Shown one piece after another: positions 5,686-11,968 of a stretch of 11,968 nucleotides of DNA. The position numbers and the translations under genes were made by a program. The stretch is from Sphaerosporella brunnea (taxonomy: Eukaryota; Ascomycota; Pezizomycetes; Pezizales; Pyronemataceae), in contig VXIS01000612.1 of NCBI GenBank assembly GCA_008704415.1, forward strand, positions 1-11,968, in the 5' to 3' direction. The notes under the pieces were generated by a model. The model was not told where the DNA came from. It searched no databases and worked only from the letters and a program-made list of their open reading frames with translations. Position 1 is the first letter of the stretch. Each line of letters begins with the position of its first letter.

Positions 5686-6324
5686 ATGGGTAAGCTTCTT
5701 CCATGGATCGCACTCACTCCTATTTACTTCTAAGGGCTATACTAATTGCATGCTACCCGTGCTACAGCTTCAAACCCGAACTTCGAGCTCGCCGCTGCCG
5801 TTGCCGATCTCGTCATCTCCGACGAGACCGCCGTTGCCGATCCTGCTCCTCTCCTCATGTCCGAGGACGAGACCGCCGTTGCCGGTAGGTTTACATCCCA
5901 CTTTACCACTACCGAATTTGAATGGCCAATGGAGATACTGATCAAGGCCTATGGTCGATAACATAGACCCCGAGGAGGGAGCGGCCAAGCTGCAGGCTGC
6001 ACAGGAGGCGCAGCGCCTTCGTAAGAACCACCTCTCCACCGCGGCGTACGCGCGCAAGAAGGCGGAGCGTGAGAAGGTTTGCAGGTTCTCCTCCTCCAAT
6101 ATCCGCCTAGGCTAACCACGAACTTCCCAGGAGGTTGCCGATCTCTCCAAGACCGTCACCGACTTGACCATCAAGGTAAGCCCCCGCTCGTCTCAATATT
6201 CCCCACGACTGAGCTGATCACGATCCGTATGCAGTACGAGCAGGACAAGGAAGCTTGGCTTGACGAGCGCGAGGTCCTCCTCGCTTACATCAATCACCTC
6301 CAGAACCTCCTCGTCCAGAAGTAG
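5686..6324 (+). CDS. Copy C: intact five-exon bZIP-like protein gene
   Basis: Exons: 5686-5689, 5768-5884, 5967-6076, 6131-6175 and 6235-6324. All introns are GT-AG, of 78, 82, 54 and 59 nt, with branch candidates TACTAAT, TACTGAT, GCTAAC and GCTGAT. The coding total is 366 nt, 121 aa. Residues 1-40 are acidic with two DETAVA repeats. Residues 54-77 form a basic helix (EAQRLRKNHLSTAAYARKK). Residues 78-121 form a coiled coil with hydrophobic residues every seven at 79, 86, 93, 100, 107 and 114 (V, V, Y, W, L, L). Counting from Asn61, zipper position one falls at Asn+18, as in bZIP factors. However, the invariant Arg at Asn+8 is Ala, with Arg at +9. A nuclear DNA-binding dimer is the best guess. 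Exon borders separate the basic region from the zipper. Retaining intron 3 would add 12 residues then stop, losing the zipper. This is the only copy in the window with no visible defect. Confidence 0.7.
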
Positions 6325-6430
6325 GAGTATGTAGTGGCTTAAGCCGAAGCGGGGAAAAAAAAATCAGTGGTACTTTGCTTTGTCGTGTCGGGCCTGCTTG
6401 TCTTTGGCCTGTTCGCTTGCTTTTTCAATA
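6325..6430 (+). other. 3' UTR region of copy C
   Basis: The stretch at about 6365-6428 (GTGGTACTTTGCTTTGTCG, then CTTGTCTTTGGCCTGTT) closely matches the sequence before copy D at about 2188-2258, marking a shared family 3' flank. No AATAAA signal is visible. The family similarity ends near 6428. Confidence 0.5.
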
Positions 6431-6879
6431 CAAACATTGTTTCGCTGTTCAGTCCTACTATCTCCAGCTGCGTTTGCTGCGTGGTGCTCCCTGTTTTGGT
6501 GAAACCACGGTACTGGCTAGAAACCCCCCAATAACGAACAATCACCAGGAAGAGGATCAGTGCGACGACGACGCTGCCCGGCTGAACATGCCATGCTATG
6601 GGCACTTGAGACCGTGCGCAGCGAGGTGAGGCAAGCTCTTGCATTCTAGCCCTGTTTATCTATCCGCAGTTGGTGTGGCGTTTTCCAAGTGGCGTTTACC
6701 GGTGGCGGTGGAGGCTCAACCCTAAGCGAAGCCGTGGAGGAGCATTAGCGACGACACTGCGGAGCGACTACGCTGCTGTACATGCTGCTAGATTTGTAGA
6801 TAGTTGTGGAATGGAATATAACTGTATGTATCCGTGCGAGTGCTAGCTGTGAAGTGAGAGAGTCTTGCCTCCTCAACCC
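6431..6879 (+). other. Stretch with no recognised gene
   Basis: I see short open frames on both strands but no family similarity, no recognisable domain and no copy of the bZIP-like cassettes. It could hold exons of an unrecognised gene; AGCGAGGTGAGG near 6619-6630 could be a splice donor, but I cannot build a model. Confidence 0.4.
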
Positions 6880-6943
6880 CAACCCGCTACCTCCTCTATT
6901 TAGTTTACTACTTCAACCCACTACCTCCTCCGTTGACTACTTT
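6880..6943 (+). repeat. Short direct repeat in the leader of the CxxC gene
   Basis: CAACCC(G/A)CTACCTCCTC occurs at 6880 and again at 6914, followed each time by related TTxxCTACTT sequence, a unit of about 32 bases copied twice. The region up to 7031 is CT-rich, as expected for a fungal leader, and ends CTTTCGATATGG at the start codon. Confidence 0.6.
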
Positions 6944-7031
6944 GCAATCACCTTCTCGCTCGCAACCACCTTCTCCATCGCAGCGCACACGTCGCGTCTG
7001 ACTCCTTTCACCACACCAAAAAACTTTCGAT

Positions 7032-7609
7032 ATGGAAGAAAATGACACGGCGCTCTGCAGAACCTGTCGCCAATCAGAACTTCCAATTGAAGAGTTCTCC
7101 TTCTGGAAACCGGGAAAACGCTATAAAATGTGTAATCGTTGCAGAGCACGTGTTGCCCGCAGGACTGCAAATGCAACTCAACATGAGCCGGTCAGTGGCT
7201 GGCTCTCAATTGAGAAATATAAAGGCTGATGGTGTTTTTTAGATGGAAGTTGAACGGCAGCCCAGACAACGACGGAGAGTTGGAACACGACAAGGTTCGG
7301 AAGCCACTATTTGAAGAACACGATGTGAGAGATGTCAGAGATGATGCATTGGCCATGGATCAACAGTGGAAGCACACTCCGAGTCAGTCTGTGGATGAAA
7401 CTGCCCACTGCAGAAACTGCAATCGCTCTGGGCTTGCCGTTGCAGAATTTTCTGTCCCGACAGCTCGACAGTGGTTGCTAGCAGAGAATCTACCATCGCG
7501 TCATGCACTATCCGGACTCATTTATGAATGCTCCGGATGCAAGGCACTTCACTTCTTAGAAGAAAAGCTGTCTAACTCTCCAATGAGGAGTCCGAAGTTC
7601 AGCAAGTGA
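7032..7609 (+). CDS. Probable two-module CxxC (zinc-binding type) protein, one intron or a frameshift
   Basis: The first frame (7032-7229, 65 aa) has C9-x2-C12 and C34-x2-C37 around an EEFSFW segment. The second frame (7229-7609) has the same pattern further on: CRNC, then VAEFSV, then CSGC, with 35 instead of 21 residues between the cysteine pairs. Such CxxC...F...CxxCR modules are, to my knowledge, common in small fungal proteins of unknown function. The two modules look like a duplicated pair in one protein. Joining them needs either an intron (donor GTCAGT at 7191, branch GCTGAT, acceptor near 7249, about 59 nt, giving about 172 aa) or a 1-nt frameshift. The stronger acceptor TTTTTTAG at 7242 gives the wrong phase with every plausible donor. 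The cysteines suggest one zinc per module. Role unknown. Confidence 0.5.
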
Positions 7610-7912
7610 CAGAGTAACTGTACTGATGCCAGAAACCGTAGCCGGATACGAAGGTTTATGCAAGAATGTTGTATTCACGGAGGTTTTTGATCATTAATAG
7701 GGTTTTCTTTTATTAATCAGAATGTGCTGGAGGGTTTGTGTTGTTTTTTTATTTTATTTTTTTGCATTTGTACGGCAGCTCATAGCTTTTTTTTTGGCAA
7801 CTGCGCCGCACATGACTTTACATTAAGTGGCGCTGTACTAATGACTCCACCCCGTGTGGTCACCACACGGGTGTTTACTCGTACTTAGCTTAATGTTCAG
7901 CTGCTGCTCCTC
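7610..7912 (+). other. AT-rich 3' flank
   Basis: Contains several T-runs (7745-7763, 7787-7795), the kind of sequence found downstream of a fungal gene, and a strong palindrome listed separately. No gene is recognised. Confidence 0.4.
7851..7871. repeat. 21-bp palindrome CCCGTGTGGT-C-ACCACACGGG
   Basis: Two perfect 10-base arms around a single C. The symmetry continues outward (CACC before, GTG after) apart from one extra C on the left. It is too symmetric for a typical RNA hairpin, with a 1-nt centre, so it may be a protein-binding site or the relic of a transposon end. Confidence 0.7.
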
Positions 7913-8101
7913 GTGGACTCCGCAGGATTTCTGCTATTGAGCATCGCCAAGAACAAGGAGCTGGACCCCCTTCGTGGGCAGTTGCCAGTTTTCCAGATGG
8001 GGGTCAACGACAGCGCCCGGGGCAAATACGGTGGAAGCAACAACACGAAAAAATGGCATATTGTATCTTACTTAAAAACACCAACAAAGCTGCTTCGATA
8101 A
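7913..8101 (+). CDS. Small hypothetical ORF
   Basis: 62 codons encoding a hydrophobic N-terminus (SAGFLLLSIAKNK) followed by a basic stretch. I recognise no domain. The GC-richer first 120 bases (7905-8035) contrast with the AT-rich flanks, so this may be an exon fragment of an older gene and not an intact small gene. No splice or promoter evidence. Confidence 0.2.
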   Translation: MDSAGFLLLSIAKNKELDPLRGQLPVFQMGVNDSARGKYGGSNNTKKWHIVSYLKTPTKLLR

Positions 8102-8338
8102 CAACCATCATCAATACGCCAGAATTGACCGCCGCTCTGCATGAGGATTAGTGGTCGTAGAAGTAGTCAAGCAATAAGTAGCTTGATTACAGCCTCCATC
8201 AAAATCGTGTTTTGCAGTCATTCGACGGGCTTAACACGCGCTGTTTTTTCAATGAGCTCTCGTATTCACATTTGAGGTCGAACGATCGTCGATTGCATGC
8301 GTCAAGTACCGACCAAAAAATTCGCAGTCAAGGTTGAC
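8102..8338 (+). other. Stretch with no recognised feature
   Basis: No ORF of note, no similarity to other parts of the window. Contains a short palindromic region near ACGATCGTCG (8282-8291). Confidence 0.4.
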
Positions 8339-8354
8339 AAAAAATCAAAAAATT

Positions 8355-8499
8355 AAGTCTGGAAATACTTACCTTACCCGGCCGGGGCGTCCCCCGGCAC
8401 TCCCCAAACCCGCGAAACGATCTTGCGGAGAATCGAACCCAGGATGCTGCAGTCATCACTGGACCTCATCAACGCGCCACCGTTAAGCCACCCAGACTT
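8355..8499 (-). ncRNA. tRNA-related Pol III element (SINE or structured small RNA)
   Basis: On the minus strand the A box TGGCTTAACGG (8480-8490) fits TRGYNNARYGG at every position. The B box GGTTCGATTCT (8429-8439) fits at ten of eleven. They are spaced 40 bases apart, as in tRNAs, but no anticodon arm is apparent. The ends AAGTCTGG (8492-8499) and CCAGACTT (8355-8362) pair perfectly over 8 bp, like a tRNA acceptor stem closed around an inserted 3' domain. That domain holds a GC hairpin (GCCGGGG and CCCCGGC, loop GACG, 8381-8398). Two T6 runs (8347-8352 and 8339-8344), Pol III terminators, follow the stem. The total is 145 nt. Just before the closing stem lies GGTAAGTAT (8364-8372), fully complementary to the U1 5' end. 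I see no target duplication. A SINE is the simplest reading. Confidence 0.55.
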
Positions 8500-8635
8500 G
8501 GATGTTTAGGAAACCGGGAACTAATACTTATGCCCGTGTGCAACTCGCCTGCTTCATATCGCCAAATTTCACCAAGTACTTGGAACCTCGTAGAGAGGGT
8601 TGCAAAGTGACGAAGACGCTTCTGCTACCGCTCAC

Positions 8636-8660
8636 GCTTGTTGTTTTCATGAAAACAAGC
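8636..8660. repeat. Inverted repeat next to the mariner insertion
   Basis: GTTTTCATGAAAAC (8643-8656) is a perfect 14-bp palindrome. It extends to GCTTG on the left (8636-8640) and CAAGC on the right with a short offset. It ends 8 bases before the mariner element. Confidence 0.6.
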
Positions 8661-8668
8661 TAAGCCTA

Positions 8669-9962
8669 CAGTCGGAGAACTTGGGTGACGAGACGGCCAG
8701 GTGCCGACCGGTTGCATCACAAGAGATGGGCGACAGAATTCTCTCTCGTTTCCCAACAACAACCATGCCGATCGATAAAACGACAGGAAATCGAAGAGAA
8801 GCGACACTCGACGAGAGAATTGATTCTAAAAGAAAAGAGGGCAAGAGTTTCGCCCAAATTGAGAAGGAAACTGGGGCGTCCCAATCACAGGCGCAGAGGA
8901 TCTACCAGCAGTGGAACACCAAGCGCAAGATCAAACAAGACCTGCGAATCGGACCGCCAAAAGAAGATCTACGACACGCCAAGAGAGTTGTTATGCAGAA
9001 TTCGTCTACGATTTTGGCCGACGTTGCAGAGCAGGTCCAATCCCCAGTTATACCCCGGATGCTGGGACGGTACCTACGCAACGAGCGCTGGTACTGCCGC
9101 CGTGCCAGGAGAAAGACCTGGCTGGATGCGACGACGATGAGGAAGCGGTACCGCTGGTGCCTCAAGCGCAAGAGGTGGGAGGTCCAATAGTGGAGGAAAG
9201 TGGTGTACTGCGACGAGAAGCTTGTGAGTTCGGGTCGTGTTCGCCGTACACGATGAGTCCGACGTCCACCTGGTATTGCAAGGGCATTCCAGCCTCGCTA
9301 TCGCCAGCCAACCTTCGCCTCTGGACGCTTCTCTGTACTCGCAGCTGCCGCCATCGCCTTTGCAGCCCACACTCCTTTAGTTATCATTGGCAAAAGAACT
9401 CCGAAGGAGCGAAAACTCAAGCGGGACAGTTTGGGTGTGGATTCGACACAATACATTGAGGAATCCGTCGAACCATACCTGGTGCCATTCATCTTCAGTC
9501 TTCTTGGTGGTCCTGAAGACCATCCAACTATTGAGGATGGTGCCAGGATACATACGTCCAAGCAGACCCAGCAGGTTCGTGAGGCATACGGTCTCACTCT
9601 CTCCAAGCTCTCCTGACCTCAACCCTATCGAGAATGTCTGGCCCTTCCTTGACGCCAAGATTGATTCGAAGATGACCAACCCCTCTACTCGCGTCCACAC
9701 TGAGGAGTTCACAGAGCTAGCACAGCGGTCGTGAGAGGAGCTTGATTGGGACAAGGTGGACGGTATCATGGATAGTATGGCTAACCGGGTAAAAGCCGTA
9801 TTGGAGGCGAAGGGAGGGCCTACAAAGTATTGAGCGCTTGTAAATAAGTCCTCCATCACGTCGCTGGGTTTTCGTCTGCGTTCTGGTGTTCTGGCGTTGG
9901 TTGGATTCTCGTTGTAAGGCATCGGTAACCGGGCGCATCTCGTCACCCAAGATCCCCGACTG
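8669..9962 (+). mobile_element. Complete Tc1/mariner-family element
   Basis: A 1294-bp element flanked by TA on both sides (8667-8668 and 9963-9964). The left end starts CAGTCGGAGAACTTGG, and the right end read inward starts CAGTCGGGGATCTTGG. About 23 of the first 25 bases match, and weaker similarity extends further in. Length, TA target and terminal repeats fit the superfamily. The inside is one transposase gene, now broken. Element ends are much better preserved than the gene, so it could still be moved by a related transposase. Confidence 0.9.
8726..9833 (+). pseudogene. Inactivated Tc1/mariner transposase
   Basis: The start could be ATG 8726 or 8765. The N-terminus has helix-turn-helix features (RKEGKSFAQIEKETGASQSQ), followed by an RKTWLDATTMRKRYRWCLKR segment typical of the family. 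Catalytic residues are recognisable: Asp in VVYCDEK (about 9209), Asp in IEDGARIHTS (9536-9538), and Glu in SPDLNPIENVW (9630-9632). Lesions: TAG at 9188-9190, TGA at 9254-9256, a frameshift at about 9595-9610, and TGA at 9732-9734 where Trp is expected. The D-to-E codon distance is 94 nt. A DD34E spacing would need 105, which suggests an 11-nt deletion at the frameshift. The final stop is TGA 9831-9833. Full length would be about 355-370 aa, normal for the family. Confidence 0.85.
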
Positions 9963-10011
9963 TACATAAGACACAGTTCTGCTGTCTGACAGCTTTACCA
10001 GAGACATCCCC

Positions 10012-10565
10012 CATGGCAGCCTGCCTGCGCATCAACCGCCCCGCCTGCCCGGTCCGCCCGAGACACCGCCGCCAGCAACCACCCCAATGGTAAGTTCCGT
10101 GTTCTCTCCATATCCACTGTTATCGCTATATTCCACATCTCAGAGAACTCAATGACTCAGTGCCCGTGTCGGCACAGAGTGCCCCCTCTCCAGGAGCAGC
10201 AACAAAACGGACTCAAGCTGATCATGCGCCACATCACCAAAATAAGGAAAGCCCACAGGTTGCACGTCCATGCGGAAGTGATACTTCCACATCAGGAGGT
10301 AAGAACAGCTGCCTTTACCACCGTGGCCTCCGAGAAGAGCTGTGCACCTCTCTTGCTCTCCAACTGTCAGTATCGAACCCGCACCGGCCGACAAGGATCG
10401 CTTGATGGCGCTGACGAAAACCGAAAACGAGCGGCTTCGTGCTGTTTTGATGGATCCGCGCCAGCACAGAAACAAGATGGGGATTTTTGGATGCGCAAAA
10501 AATTGGAGAAACCAGCTTCCCGGGGAATAAAACCACCTTCACCACATTTACCTTGCTGCAAATAG
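10012..10565 (+). other. Possible spliced gene, not recognised
   Basis: A good donor GTAAGTTCC at 10089 with acceptor CATCTCAG (about 10142) or CTCAG (10159), and a second donor GTAAGAAC with acceptor CAACTGTCAG (about 10371), suggest two introns of 54-71 and about 72 nt. The size matches the introns of the bZIP-like family. A frame through the second and third exons ends at TAG 10563-10565. In another frame the third exon reads LMALTKTENERLRAVLMDP, coiled-coil-like. The ATG at 10014 does not stay open across the first splice, so no complete model works. It could be an old gene damaged by the adjacent mariner insertion, or not a gene. Confidence 0.25.
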
Positions 10566-10623
10566 CTTTCAACGAGATATAATCGATCTCTATCCAGGCT
10601 TGGCATTCCAAATCATGCAGCCA

Positions 10624-10930
10624 TCACGGCTTCGTGAGAACGTCGGTCAAAGGAAAACTACTTTCCACTCTTGTCTTTAGCCACTCCAGGTTACTACTCT
10701 TCAATAGGTGCGTATGATTGATACAAACATAGGCACGATTGACTTTCCATAGGCTGCAGGAAACGATAACACCCAATTTCTGCGGAACGGCCATAGCAAG
10801 ACAGATAGTGCTCAACAGGATAAAGCAAAGGTACGAATCTAACGAGATATTTCGTGTTATAGCTGCCAGCTAACATCGAAGTGCATACAAAACTAGGCAA
10901 CTCAACGCTCCTCGATCTCAAAGCAAACAA
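10624..10930 (-). pseudogene. Possible Ty1/copia RNase H remnant
   Basis: On the minus strand one frame reads LSTICLAMAV, and after a frame change CYRFLQPM, then another stretch ends in TDVLTKP followed by a stop. Copia polyproteins end their RNase H region with motifs of the types STEAEY..A.A, W.R.LL and ADILTKP, so the order and orientation fit. The matches are short, in different frames, and lack a clear DNQSAI motif. If correct, it is a heavily decayed 3' end of a retrotransposon. Confidence 0.3.
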
Positions 10931-11968
10931 GCGCCACCGCTGTGCTGACCTTTTTGACCCAGCTGGGCAAAAGCTGCTTCACTGGACTGGAGATTTATGG
11001 AGAGCCGCTGTCACCTTCAAGCGGTGCTAGGTTTGAGGGCACCCAATAGATATTACACCTACTGCAGTTATCACAATATAAGACTATCTGAGCGATCAAA
11101 ACCTCGAGTGTGTGTCGCAGTGCCCCCACCAAAAGAGAAATGAAGAGATGGTTGCTTTCTCTACTCGTTATTTGAATGTTTTCGCGACCGCTATGGGGTT
11201 GTAACAAACACAATTGCTTCTCCTAATGCAAACGACGATGGGCAACTAGTCAGTGAGCAACTTTATCGCCAGTGTTCCTTCTGGGCCCGAGAAATAACTG
11301 TGTGCGCTGTTAAATGATTTCAAGCGAGAACTAGGAACACATTTTGAGTGATAAGATCGCCTCGAGTGAGGTTCAGTGAGGCAAACTTTCTCAACAACTC
11401 GAGCACCACTCCCATTCTCGTCAGGCACAACCACGGTTCAGAGGTTTCGGAGTGGCTACACAACACGGGACGCTTCTCTTACATTCGGTTTTTTTACCCT
11501 GAGGTTGTAACATCTTTGAAGTTAAGATGGAGATCAGCGAGCGACATGGGGCACAAAGTGTGCCGCTGCGACGACGTTAACTTGATGAAGCTAGGGATTC
11601 TGAAGATAAGACCGGTGTTTCTCTCAGGGCCATAGTTTGAACACCCACCACCCCGTCAAACGAGCGAGACAAGTTGCTCGAGAGTAGCTTGTCGAGTTTT
11701 TACTCCGAGCGCGTCCGGCGCTGTCGCGTTGCGCGAGTCACACTCACAACGAGTCTCTCGATCCGCAGAAGGCCTCAGGTAGCAGGTGGGGAATGAGCGC
11801 AAAGCGAGTATGAACGCCCCAAGTTCCTAGATGTGCTGGACCAGTGCAATGCTGGCGGAAAAACCCGGTTTGGAAAAACTTGGGATTGTGCGACATACAA
11901 GTTTGGGCCTTTACTAGAGATACAGTCAACGTTTTTCTACCCCGCCTTACCTTCGGGACTGTCGTTGC
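10931..11968 (+). other. About 1 kb without recognised features
   Basis: Open frames up to 95 codons (11348-11635 plus strand; 10995-11213 and 11246-11434 minus) have no domain I can support and no splice model. A short inverted repeat GACAAG/CTTGTC lies at 11668-11693. It could contain old transposon sequence or exons of an unrecognised gene. Confidence 0.4.

Noticed and set aside
6339..6644. 101-codon minus-strand ORF with a hydrophobic segment
   Set aside because: It begins in the conserved 3' flank of copy C and shows no family similarity; likely chance.
8355..8400. A plus-strand U1 snRNA gene
   Set aside because: Only the first ten bases match U1; the remaining stem-loops and an Sm site are not seen, whereas the minus strand has a full set of Pol III signals.
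10995..11213. Minus-strand ORF with a YWVPSNLAP segment, suggesting a retroelement RNase H end
   Set aside because: A single short resemblance without flanking reverse transcriptase or a second motif is not enough.
11348..11635. 95-codon ORF with an EWLHNTGRFSYIR segment, faintly like an M1 aminopeptidase tail
   Set aside because: The similarity does not continue on either side and no catalytic motif is present.
1..11968. CRISPR array or bacterial operon
   Set aside because: The repeats are gene exons and introns, not short spaced repeats, and the spliced genes and TATA promoters indicate a eukaryote.

Overview
This is eukaryotic DNA, most likely fungal. The spliced reading frames are small, the introns are very short (35 to 85 nt) with yeast-like branch sites (TACTAAT, CTAAC), the promoters have TATA boxes, and the window holds a mariner-family element, a hAT fragment and a small CxxC protein of a type I associate with fungi. 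The fungal call is inference; no rRNA or housekeeping gene confirms it.

Positions 1 to about 6430 are a rearranged cluster of one small gene family. Matching the copies to each other gives a five-exon model: exon 1 is only ATGG, exon 2 is an acidic N-terminus, exon 3 a basic region, exons 4 and 5 a coiled coil. The product looks like an unusual bZIP-type protein. Copy C (5686-6324) is intact and predicts 121 aa. Copy B (4609-5505) has its own promoter but is broken. Copy E (3453-4370) has lost its start codon, holds nested MITEs in intron 2 and lost its basic region in an exon 3/exon 5 fusion. Copy A (498-1906) carries a tandem array of exon 3-intron 3-exon 4 units. In two of these, intron 3 has become open coding sequence because the branch site, which also supplies the only in-frame stop, is mutated. 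Further fragments lie at 1-249, 296-449, 2260-2375 and 3255-3452. A decayed hAT element (about 2834-3254, minus strand) ends exactly inside an exon 5 copy.

From 6430 to 8600 the DNA is mostly single copy. It holds a probable two-module CxxC protein gene (7032-7609), a strong palindrome (7851-7871), and a compact tRNA-related element on the minus strand (8355-8499) with A box, B box, closing stem and T-run terminator. That element also carries a perfect 5' splice-site sequence.

From 8669 to 9962 lies a complete Tc1/mariner-family element with TA flanks, matching terminal inverted repeats and a transposase broken by three nonsense codons and a frameshift. Past it are a weak candidate spliced gene (about 10012-10565), a weak copia-like remnant (10624-10930, minus) and 1 kb in which I recognise nothing.

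The most interesting feature is the gene cluster. Its exon cassettes have been copied, fused at microhomologies and reframed, giving predicted variants with repeated basic regions, no basic region, a duplicated acidic domain, or a glutamine-rich or proline/acidic tail.
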